NCBI GenBank assembly: GCA_947579665.1
Contig: OX388346.1
Coordinates: 91,576,615-91,640,614 of the forward strand
DNA length: 64,000 nt
Direction: 5' to 3'
Source: Sympetrum striolatum
Lineage: Eukaryota; Arthropoda; Insecta; Odonata; Libellulidae
How positions within the stretch are numbered: position 1 is the stretch's first letter; each line of letters opens with the position of its first letter. Shown here piece after piece: positions 22,621 through 33,310 of the stretch. The position numbers were made by a program, and so were the translations under genes. The notes beneath the pieces were generated by a model that saw nothing but the letters and a program-made list of their open reading frames with translations, was not told the DNA's origin and did not search any database.

Positions 22621-25600
22621 AAGATACCTAGTTCTTAAGATGGCAAAAGGCGTAATAAACATACGAGGTGAGCTAAACTTTAAACTAAGAGAGTAGGAAA
22701 TATTTTTGACAATCTCAAAATGAAGTGTTCTAAGCCAAGTGTGTGAATGTAAAAGTAGTTATAAAAATGCGATAGAAGCGTTCAAAGGACTATGGACTAA
22801 TCTAATTGTAAGATTCGGGACTTAAAATCTAGTAGAGCGACAAGGACACGTGAAGTAGATACGGAAGAAACTAAACAATCTCCTCGAGAAAAGTCAATTT
22901 AGCAGAAGAAAAGGAGATATGAAGGCAGAACGAAAAGAAATTTTGGTACAAAAACGGGTAAATATAAAATATACCTGTCACAAGGAAAGATGCTATTCAC
23001 ACTTACGACTGAATTAAATCTGAATTTACGATAACAGAATCAAATATCCATACTTATTGACATACATACAAGACGTATGAGCTCGGCATCATTGATCGCG
23101 TTCGTCGTCAATGGGACGGATTGTTTACAATCACAAAAGTTAAATCATCAATTTCATCATAATTCTTACATTTCAAATCCAAAACGGTGCTTCACGACTT
23201 AAATAATATTTATTTAAGACGAGATTAAATGACTTAAATAATATTAATTTAAAAGATAGGGAATACATTTGACAATATTTAAAGTTTTAAAGCCGTCCAA
23301 CTCATAGATCTCTAGTTCTTCGCGAATATAAACAAATACAAACTTTCAATTTTATTTTTTAGATTAACGAAATTTGGTGAAATTGTGGTAAAAATGAAGT
23401 GTATCTCTTCATTTGATTAAACTGTAAATGATACAGCTCCAACACGGCTGGGATCAACAAACGCAAATTCTATTCAAAACCCCTCTTTCTCTAAATCTGT
23501 GCACATGTGTGGCTGCCACTTTATTTTATGCTATAATTATAGAATCGACCATTACTTGTTCAGAATTTTCTTCAAATATTTACACTTTAGTTTTTACTCG
23601 TTCCTTTATCTTATTTTTAAATATTCATAGTGTTTACGTCGACAGGATTCCATTGTTCGTTTCGTCATTTTAATAATGAAAATGATGAATTCATTGACAA
23701 TATTCCTCCTCAAAAATCATGGCGCAGCTTCGCAATCATAACTCATCGATATTTTCTATCTTTTGAAAGGTGGCCATTGATAAAGGGACCATTGATTCCA
23801 AGAACAACTAAATGAAAAGAAAGGCCTTCCGACACCTCGATTCACCTTTAGACAACGTTCCATGGTTCTATACTTGGTATTTAATCAATATTGACTCGAA
23901 AATATTTCCATTAACATACATAAACTGATATATTCTCAGTTCATTGGAGAGTTAGTCTAAAACATGCGGTACAGTTACAATGTAAATTTATTTTTAATTT
24001 CGTGTAAATTTTATTTCAAATTACATCAATATCCTATTGCGTCATTGCCACTAAAGCATAGCGATTTTAAAAATGTTTCACCATCTGGAATTTCTCTTCC
24101 AAAAATAGATAAATAGCCTCCTGAAAGCATTTTTGAATTACGCCTTAAGAAAATGCCTTAGAGGTGGAAATGAGTTGGTCATCTTTTCTACTATCGCTAT
24201 CGATGACATGCAATGCAAATTTCAAACTATTTCTTCAATTGAAGAGGGACTTACGATTCATCGGATGTCTCTATTATTGTGGAATTCTTTAAGGAAGTAA
24301 ATAGCGTCGCGACGGAGTCTACGGAACTACAGTTTGCATTCGAAATGGCTTCCTGTCTTACTCTATTCTCACAATATTGAGGAAAAGCGAAGAACATCTG
24401 GCCATTCTGATCGAATATATAAGAATTTAGAAGTTAATTAAGAATATAAAGATAGTTAAGAATTATAATTTTAATTCTGCAAAAATAACTAACCTAAGCA
24501 AACGCAACCTGAGCAGAGTAAGGTAAAGTTGAAATAATATGTAATATTGTAAAGTGAAAATCCTGAAGGTGGGAAAGCCAAAAAGCCCATGGAATAAGAC
24601 ATAGAAGAGCAAATAATACAGGTGCACTTTCCATTCATCAGAAAATACTTGAGAATAACAGATGATAAAGTACACAGTCTAAAATGTGTACTCCCTGACT
24701 CAAACTCCTGACCAAAAATTAAATTGCATGAACATCTCTTCAAATGCCTCACTAGCTCCGAAGACTAGCAATTGTTGCATACTTCAGAGTAATATTTGAA
24801 ATCCATATGTTTCAGGAAATTCACCTTTTTCGAAATCAGACACCTGCTGATGACTAAAAAAGATCTTAACTGGAAGTGTCGCTTCGATAATTTTTAGTAT
24901 GAAAACAAAGTTAATTTTGTGCATAAGATAAATTGCCATGCTGGGCAAATAAGATTGAATGTCTGTAACAAACAAAATACACGAAAGAGGTCGTCACTTG
25001 GTGGAATTTCGATAGCAAATCTTCAAATTTCGATGTCAATACGTCACTAGCTATGGCGTTGTTGCTAAATGAACGTGAGTTTTACAAGGAGAAATTAAAA
25101 TCTTCATTAATCTAAGAAAATGTTTATTATTCTCAATTTTTTCTCCTCATTTTCGTTTTTAGTACTAAAATGATTTTTTAAAAAAAGGTCGAAAAAAGTT
25201 TTTATGAATAAAGTTATATTAATTTATAAATTTTAATTAAGGAGGAATTTCGTCGAACTAGGAACTTAAATAAAATCAGCTTTATTTACATGTTAAAATT
25301 AAACTTAAGAAAGAGTTGATGAACCATCGCTACGTCAATAGTTCTCTTTATAGAAGATATTCGTAGCTTTTTCTCGAATCTTTAAAAGTATTTGATTCAA
25401 ATCATCTTATCCATTGTGACTATCAAAGAGTGGGAAATCTAAGATTTATAAATAACATTATTCCCAACTAAGGAGCATTATTAAACATCCTTTACTTACG
25501 TATTTGATTTATTACATACAATAATTCTTCCGGACTTATTATCAAGCTTTTCAGTTAATTTTTCCTTCGAGATTTTCGGTTGCAGTCTATAAAAAAATTG

Positions 25601-26160
25601 AAGTTTGTAGATTCTTGTTTTGAGCATACATTTCTGTCCTATACTCTTCCCCTAATCAAGATCAAGATTTAGAAACTTAGTCATTAAATGTCCAAGCTTA
25701 CAATAAGTACATATCTAACCTACTTTCATGTTATTTAATTCGATAATCAGCCTTAATGAAATTATTACTTAGGCTGTATTCTGCTAATTTTATAAAATAC
25801 CAATCAGAAATTTTCCACCCTTCTTATGCTTCACCCTCACACTTTAGATGCCAAATTGAAAGTGTTCGATTATTTTCCGCATATTCCTTCTCAATTGCAG
25901 AAATAAATATTTGCAAAAATGGGTGTTCTATAGCTCGAGAATTCCATTAAATAATACTTCAAAATTACATTTCAAAGTGGCTTTATGTAAGTAGATAATC
26001 TTAGATAATAAGCATCACTGAGTGAAATTGACCTTTGTTTGTAAGCTGAAATCTAACAATGAGCCTGTGGGAGCGGAAGAGAAGTTACCCCCTCCCCTTT
26101 CAATGATCACCTGGAAACTTTCTCTGCAGCACAACCTTCGCTCACTTCCACTCTCTAGAA
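22621..26160. other. Non-coding stretch
   Basis: No gene recognised. GACTTAAATAATATT is repeated at 23196 and 23231, a 35-bp period. The remainder is AT-rich without clear transposon ends. Confidence 0.4.
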
Positions 26161-26208
26161 ATGTCTGAGTTGAATCGGAAAGTTGAGAGAGACAATGCTC
26201 GAGGGATG
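26161..26208 (+). other. Possible short first coding exon with consensus splice donor
   Basis: An ATG in context TAGAAATGT opens a 16-codon frame MSELNRKVERDNARGM that runs directly into GTGAGT at 26209, an ideal arthropod 5' splice site. The upstream 100 bases have mixed pyrimidine-rich composition and several CpG. One ATG beside one donor can easily occur by chance, and no later exon is recognised, so this is only a lead. Confidence 0.15.
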
Positions 26209-27279
26209 GTGAGTAATGAATTCCTTCCGATGCATCAGGTGCTAAACCTTTTATGGATTTTCGATTACGTGAAACATTCGCTCAGACAAACGTGACCACA
26301 TCTTTCTCTAAATAGGAATTTTATTCAACCATTCAGGAGTGCAGTTTTTGTTTTATGGTCTTCTTACTTGTTCAGAAATTGATTCTGAAATTTCTTAATT
26401 CACTCTATTAACACAGGCACATCTTTTCTTTAACTGATAATCAAAATGTGATTTTAATTTGGGCAAACATTCATTACCATAATCGTTATTTTCCAGACAT
26501 TGAGGATAAAAAGGACATTAATGTTTTCATACCTGTGTGTTTATTATTTATTTCGTAATAAAATAAACAGCAGTTGGCTAGTTCCAAGGAAGGTAAATAT
26601 AACTTTAATTGAAGGGTTACTTCTGCTGATTTTTCCATGGTTTTGCAAAGGCCAAATGAAAAATAGTAAAATCCGTGTTTTCGTCCTTTTCTTTTTTCAT
26701 ATACGGGAGAGACAGACAGAGAGCATAGATAATCTCTCGTTTTCACATTTATCGCAATATGTGGTGACCACATTATTCTATGCTCAGAGCTAAGGGAAAA
26801 GTTGTTTCTAAGGATAGGAAAAGGAATATCTTGCTTTGTTTATCACTAATCATTGGTTAATCTTTTTAAATGAAGAAAGCTCATGGAGGTCTCTTTCGTA
26901 GATTACGATGTGATGTCTGCAAATTCAAATTAATTACAACTGGGAGGAGGATGGTTCGCTTGTAAGATTATTTTCTCAAAAACATTGGATCAGTTTAAAT
27001 AGAATTGTTCAGAATTATTTTATGTAATCTTGCTATTCACATCAAGTTCATACATCCATAGGAGAGGTCAAGTCATCCAACTGATTTCATAACTGATTGT
27101 TCGGCATATATTAGGACCTAATTAGAGTAACATTCTGTATTATAAATATTATAGTGAGAAAGTTTGCCATAAACCTCTGACGTATTATTTGATCATGAAA
27201 GTCCAGGTTCCCCAGTATCCGAAAATCTGGTTGCCGTCTGATGGATTGGTTACCACCTTGGGTGTGAAATCCACAATAC
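26209..27279. other. Non-coding stretch
   Basis: AT-rich. Opposite-strand frames of about 95 codons at 26486-26793 overlap and match nothing. Confidence 0.4.
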
Positions 27280-27510
27280 CGTGGATGGTACAGGTCAGAA
27301 GTGATCTAGAAAAGGCGCAAAAAGACATGAGAAGGATAGGAACACGTTCAGAAACAAGGTAAACAGTTGGAGGGTGATGTCAGAGAAGGAAATCACATAG
27401 AAACCAGGGACAGAGTGGACGGAAGAGAGAAAAAGAATCCACAGGGAAAGAATGAGGGAAGTTTGGAAGATCAGAAAGAACAATCAAAAATTAGTCAGAA
27501 TGCTTTGCGT
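27280..27510 (+). other. Purine-rich tract, possible relic of a charged coiled-coil frame
   Basis: The plus strand is strongly purine-biased for about 230 bases. Two consecutive frames read highly charged peptides: SDLEKAQKDMRRIGTRSETR, ending at about 27363, and from 27367 MEGDVREGN, VDGREKKNPQGKNEG and LEDQKEQSK. The composition could reflect a broken coiled-coil protein (for example a LINE ORF1) or just low complexity. I do not recognise a family. Confidence 0.25.
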
Positions 27511-27807
27511 GATCCAAATAGGGTCTATACGCACCTAATAACAATAATATTTTAGTATAATTCAGTCTTGATGAGCTCATATCCACTGAATATTCATTAA
27601 GAATATCTCAAGTAATAATTAGTTGGTTCATCGTGTAATTTAGAAGCATTTCAATAAACATTGTAAACCAACATCAGAAGTCGAATACTGTTCCGCGATA
27701 CTTGGTAGAATTTAGAGCGTGCCTTGTTTTGTTTTATGGAATTGTACAAATTTTGTAATTAAACAGTCATTGATAAATAAGTCGTTCGCCGTAGCATTGC
27801 TATCGAG

Positions 27808-27855
27808 GAGTACATGATATATGAAGGAGTGCACTCCTTCGTGTATCATATACTC
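27808..27855. repeat. 48-bp near-perfect palindrome
   Basis: The centre is GTGCAC between 27831 and 27832. Its arms pair without a spacer: GAAGGAGTGCACTCCTTC is perfect over 18 bases, and beyond it ATGATA, TATCAT and GTAC-type pairs continue with about three mismatches out to 27808 and 27855. No tandem or transposon context is visible. Confidence 0.85.
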
Positions 27856-30599
27856 AACATCATCGTGACTACTCTTATTAAATCATACTCGATATCTGGA
27901 CTGGACATGGACTCTTATATTTACTTGATAAAAAGGTATATCCAATGCTTAAGAAAGCGTCAGGAACTCATCTAACTCCTCTTATCTTGAAGAATGTCTC
28001 TTTATCATGAATAACCGTTCACATACTTTTATTGAAAAATTATTTTGCTGATAGAGAACAATTTGAAAGCGAGTTTCAATTAAATATGTTTTTAGAGAAT
28101 CCAAAAACTTATTATATTCTTTTCTGTTAAATTTTTTTTTTGAGAATTTATTTTAATTGATGTAAGAATTTGGATATATCTTTCTCTATCCATCCTATAG
28201 CTTCCATGTTGTTCAAGGGGCTGATAATAGCGTTTATTATTGTGTGATCCTCTTTCCGTCTGAATATATTTCACGTCGCTTTCTCCCAATTTCATAATTT
28301 TTTCATTCTCTGCATTTTATGAATGTCCATTTGATGAATGAACGACCGTAGTAATTGACTGGAAATTCCGCAATCACTGACGATATGAAATATTATCTCA
28401 AATAATATATAGACTACGTATGGCATTTGTCATTTCTTGTCAATTACTCACTATCCCATTTGAATAAAGCAGCATCACCATAAGTGCTGCCATTTTCTCC
28501 ATTCCTACCTCGAGCCCTACCCCTTTTCTACTGCACTCCTTTGACCCTGATTTCCCCCCTAATTCCCCCTAAACCTATCTGTTAAACCCCCACCGAGATG
28601 TTTTCCTAATTACAGCTTTCGTATCCTCTAACATTACTAAGTAATTTTGACTGCCTACAATCTTCTCGGTTGATTTCTCCTCTTTTCAAAATCCTACAAA
28701 TCCGTTTTTGATCTTTTTGTCTCTACAGCTTTACATCAACATCTCGAGGCAACTGATGGATATCCATTTCCATTGCGTCTCTTTCCTAAATAAGGAAATG
28801 CTACGCTCCTAGCGACTTTTCATTCATACGGAAAAGCGTTTGAAAACACGATGCTTGCAGAAAAACCTCCGCAAGCGAAGATTAACGACGCTGGAATTTT
28901 ATTGAGGAACGAAATTTTAGTTGAATGGTTCGGATGTCTAGTTTTTCTGCCTGTCTTTGAATGTGAACTTTCTTGTGAGTCTATACATTTTTTCTTTTTA
29001 AATGTCGTATGAATATGAACAAGATATAGCGTAGTTATAACATCTATGTACGGATTTATATCGGAATTCATCAACTAGTTTCCACGGAACGCAAAGGAAA
29101 ACTCACAGAAAGCAGAGATTAATCAAAATTCGAATTGTACTCGATGAAAATCTGCACACAATAGAACTCAGCCGACAGTTTTGTTTATAACTTTTTCCAG
29201 ATTCGTATCGAGTATTCTTTCACCGATATTTGTCATTTGGGCACGTAAAAGAACAAACTTAGATTATATTTAAGAAAGTTTGAATGCAAATATCCGAAAA
29301 CTTATTCCTTCTGAGCCTAGATGAAAAGGTATTGCTACATTATACAGAATCGGATGAAATAATGTTAACGGTCAATTGCCAATAATATTTTGTGGAAGAT
29401 AAATAACTGAAAGTTTCTTTTAATGTCCAAGTATTCTGAAGGATACTTGCTATCCCGTGTGTTGAAAGCCGGCATTCATGCAGATTTTGTCTTCGCTCTC
29501 ACGATATCTCAGTTAAGGACAGCCTTCGTAAGAAGGCAAGTATTCAATCGAGTGGGTTTCGAAACTCTCTTACCAAATTCGGAAATGGAGCAACGCATGA
29601 AGTAAGAGCCTGGTCCTTATTGTAAACACGCTTATTAATTTTTAATACTCATTCGTATTTTAAATATGCGTGGGAAAGTTCGCTATCAAAATGAACATTC
29701 CGGAGTTATTTTTCAAATTAGATACTGAATGATCAGAATAAAATTTTCATTCTAATGTAATCGATAGCCGATTCCCAATAGTTGTGCATTTCAAGGGCGG
29801 AACGTGAGCTATAATAGTGTTCATCGAGATATTTGCAAAACGAACAAAGAAGTAGATCAATTAAAGGAGAACTTCAGTTTGTGGTTATGAAGAGACATAA
29901 ATCTTTCCGAGAAAATGAATGCCTCAATATATGTGAATTATCGATAAATGCACGTCATGCCGTTAAGTGAATGAACATGGGTGATAAAATATAGGCGATG
30001 ATTACGTGTGCGATGAAATAAGTAATTGAAAACTGCAGATTTACTAAAATATAGCGATTTATTCCCTTACAGTGTTTCATATTTATAAATCGAAACTAAT
30101 GAGTAATCCGGGATTTTTGAAGTGGAAGTGTTATTATTAGAAGTCTGTTTTGTGATATCTGACTTTCCCTCGATAAACCAAAGTATTTCAGCAAACATGG
30201 AAGTTGGTTGGTGTTTTCGTGACCCATGACTAACAAAAGAAGAGGATTTCAGTGAAACGGAATTTCTATTCATAACTCATCATGAGAAAAACTGGTATAA
30301 GAACTCGTAACGAAAGAAATCTGCGTATCATTTCACAAAACGGCGTTTTGGACGTAAATAAAGCAGGTCGTCTTCTAAGCAGCCCTTTTCAAACAGCAGC
30401 AACACACGCGCAACAGTGTGAAAGTCCAGCACAAACCCTCAGGGAAACGATTTCCAACTTTTGAGAAACGCTGCCATTTCAAACACCGCAAAAACAGGAG
30501 ATAATACTTTAGACCAAAAAAATCACGCGTATGAACACAATTTTTTCTCACGCCTTCAAATCCTTTTGTCGGTTTATTCCGCAATGAAAAAATCCATCC
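27856..30599. other. Non-coding stretch
   Basis: No gene recognised. 28490-28600 is pyrimidine-rich. 28800-29100 and 30280-30600 have ordinary CpG and short open frames I cannot assign. Confidence 0.4.
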
Positions 30600-31170
30600 A
30601 AATTTCGGAGCCGGACGCATTCTGACTCTGACAAATCGGCGCGATTGATAGAGGCAATTTTTAAAGCGCTCTCTGTTATTACCGAAGTGAACTTAACTAC
30701 GGGGAGAGGCGATGAATAATAGCCAAGTTCGGGAAAGTCGCGGAATTAATTTAGGTAAAAACGGAGCGTAAGGAGAGTGTGGGAGGTGGGAGAGCGAACA
30801 AGTAGGTTACTCCTCTGCCCCTCCCCCGCCCCCCCTTGCCCCCCCCTCCGCCTCTCGCCGCTCGCGGGACCTCCCAAATATCCTCTCACTCAGTCTCTCC
30901 GCTGGTGACTCGCCGAACGCGCACCGCTGCACCGCTGCTGTCCACGCAAAGGTGAGTGAAGATTTCGCGGCATTTCCGCTCGAGGCGCGGCGACACGCGC
31001 CCGCCCTTGGCACGCTCCCACACTCGCTTTCCACGCCTCCGCGCTTTCCGAGCCGATTAACAATCGTCTGCAGAGCGCCCTCCGCTTCCAGTGACTCCCT
31101 CGCGGATACCGCGTGACTCCGCCGCCGGTGGCGTTCTTCCTCTCAACAAACACATATTCCAACTGACAGT
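30600..31170 (+). promoter_or_regulatory. CpG-island-like candidate promoter with non-coding first exon
   Basis: CpG density jumps here: the lines from 30841 to 31140 hold about 40 CpG in 300 bases by hand count, against a few per 300 in the surrounding DNA. In order, plus strand: C-tracts at 30818-30846; an initiator-like TCAGTC at 30890-30895 preceded by CTCACTC; about 60 bases of GC-rich leader; then GCAAAG followed by GTGAGTG, a consensus 5' splice donor at 30952. This layout suggests a TATA-less promoter whose first exon is about 30892-30951 and lacks an ATG. The downstream exons, and hence the gene, are not recognisable in this window and may lie beyond it. Confidence 0.5.
30818..30846 (-). 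other. G-quadruplex-capable tract upstream of the initiator
   Basis: Four runs of at least four C on the plus strand (30818-30821, 30823-30827, 30830-30835 and 30839-30846) are separated by loops of 1-3 bases, so the minus strand satisfies the G3+N1-7 rule with very short loops. It lies about 45 bases upstream of the initiator-like TCAGTC. Confidence 0.8.
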
Positions 31171-32389
31171 TCACCAGCTGTATATCACCAATCGCTTTGG
31201 CTCTTTAATTGTGGTCGCTCAGTATTTGTTCATGTGCATTCGCATAAGATTTCGCAGCTGGTTGTACCAGAAGCGGAAACGCTGCGAACCGCTCTGCTGA
31301 GGTGCTCTACTGCTGTTTATTATCTTCATGTTATTGGCATTTTAAAAGGCTGGTCTGATGTTTGATAAAATCGTGGTGGAATGTTTGAATTTTCCGAGGG
31401 AAAGTTCTTAGTGCGTGGTTGGTTTTACACAAATGCGCGAAATTCGAAAAAATACGATCGTTTTTAATTTTCTGATTCTTGAAATTCTAAATAATATATT
31501 CCTGACTTTTGTTTCTTATCTTAACATTGACCGAACTCGCTCCACGTGATCCGAGCGCCCTCTCACACGCCATTTCTAATCTTTTCTTTCTTTCGAGTCA
31601 TTCATTCATCAATAATCAGGGAATTCTGTTCGTAATTCTAATTGGAAAAGAACGCAGATGTACTATCTGTTAAAGCGAATATTCCTGAATCCTTAACTCC
31701 TTAGATATCATGAAAATAAAACTTACAGAAAGTTATACGTGAATTATATGTTGTTGGGAACACTTATGTTTGCTTAAGGGAGTTCATTCAGCTTTCTTAA
31801 AGACAGGACAAAAGAGAAGATGATTAGACCGTTTCAACAGCCTTGATCCGCATCTGTTATCTGCACAGTTAATTAGGGATGGAATACCTAAATATCTCTC
31901 TGTTTTAATGCCATGCTTTCAACTGTACGTACGTACAGTCCGGATAATTGAACTAAAGCGACTACAGTCTCTTTCGCGCTATATGATTAATCTACTTGTA
32001 GTGATTCTGTAATAATAAAATCAATTTCGAAAGATTCAGTTGAAGTAGATTTGAAACATTGCTAAGGTGTCCCCTGCACTATAAAATGAGTAAAATTATT
32101 TAATTAAGGAATAATAACAATAAGCACGATGTTTCTCTTTCACCGTCCTTCGCTCCGAATTATATCGCAGATTCTTAGATAACGTAATTAACGTGAAACT
32201 AAAGAAACAGAGCACGAATATATGCTTCTACCTTCGACTAGATGCTATAAACTTTCATCTCTTATTGGAAGCGTTCGTCTCTCGATGCTCTGAATTCTCC
32301 ATTTCGCAGAATCCCTTGGTTCGATCCAAGAATGTTTATTTGTCGAGGGCAACGAATTCGCACAGCGTCCCCGACTTTCTATTTCGCGG
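31171..32389. other. Non-coding stretch between two CpG-rich patches
   Basis: No gene recognised. If the donor at 30952 is real, this would be the start of a first intron. There is an inverted CGTACGTACG around 31927-31936. Confidence 0.35.
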
Positions 32390-32640
32390 TTCCTTTCGAT
32401 TCCATCCGATTCCACGAAATCCGCGGAAGGCGTGAAACGCACGCCCGTCTCGGCGTGCGAATGCTACTCGCGTACGCCACGCACGCGCCCCCGTTTCAAG
32501 TCGATTTGGTTCGCGCGGCGACACGCACGCCACTTCCGCTTCGTGCAATACGCCCAGTGGCATCTCTGCACATCGTCCTTCAGCCTCCGAGAGCGCTCGC
32601 AGATGAGCACCCTCTTCCGGGTCACACTTCTGCATTGAGA
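32390..32640. promoter_or_regulatory. Second CpG-dense patch
   Basis: 32401-32580 has about 29 CpG in 180 bases by hand count, as dense as the patch at 30.6-31.2 kb. Overlapping frames on both strands (136 codons plus at 32332-32742; 111 codons minus at 32336-32671) exist mainly because GC-rich DNA has few stops; neither shows a recognisable domain. It may be an alternative promoter or enhancer for the same unit, or an unmethylated GC-rich relic. Confidence 0.35.
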
Positions 32641-33124
32641 TGGAAAAACCGTGTGAGAGAGCATGGGGCATATTTTATACTCGCTGATCCTTTGCGTTTC
32701 AAGTACCCTTTAACAGTATTCTCAAACTATTTTCATTTGTGATCATATTTCTTCTGGTTTCCAAATCCTACATACTCCTTTGTTTCCGATTCCCACATTG
32801 AAATCCTAATAATTCTCCTCTCTCTATCCAAACTCATCTATTAGCTGAACCCTATCTCTGCATAGCCCTCCAACTTCCCTTCCATCTTTTATCTGATCAT
32901 GCACTCTCTCCGTGGATGGTGATCCATCAAGTTTGCTTTCCCCGTTCAGTTCTTCCTTGTCAGTTCTCCGAATTATTTATAACATTACTTCCTTTTTATT
33001 TTATTTATATACTTATTATTAATCTTTTTTATCTATCATCTGTATTTTTCTCCACGTCCATCTCCTGGATATTTGATACGTTTTCTCGCAACGTCCAATT
33101 CTCCTCTCTATACGAGCTTGTTAC
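32641..33124. other. Non-coding T-rich stretch
   Basis: Pyrimidine-rich on the plus strand, nothing recognised. Confidence 0.4.
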
Positions 33125-33310
33125 TGGCCGTGGTGGCGGAGTGGTTAGCGTATTAGCCCTTCAGCATTAAGGTTTATCCCGGGTTCGAGTCCTGGCTAAT
33201 CAGATTTTTGTGGTTAGGGTCAGTGGGTGTCATCTGTCGTTGCTGTTATTTCCCACCGCAGTAATTGTCCATTAATGGATGTTTGTGGGGGTTTGAAGAA
33301 TACATAAAAT
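33125..33310 (+). mobile_element. tRNA-derived SINE, plus strand
   Basis: The tRNA-like head has an exact A box TGGCGGAGTGG (33134-33144) and an exact B box GGTTCGAGTCC (33182-33192), the internal promoter that RNA polymerase III uses. GGCGGAGTGGTTAGCG resembles the 5' part of serine or leucine tRNAs. The 3' body (about 33205-33310) is not tRNA-like and ends in an A-rich stretch after GTTTGTGGGGGTTTGAAG. Acceptor-stem pairing and an identifiable anticodon are not evident, which argues against a working tRNA gene. It is unrelated in its body to the minus-strand SINE at 12.3 kb. Confidence 0.78.

Noticed and set aside
32332..32742. 136-codon plus-strand frame
   Set aside because: GC-rich DNA has few stops and the opposite strand is equally open. 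Composition is Arg/Pro/His-rich with no domain, so it was treated as a CpG island.
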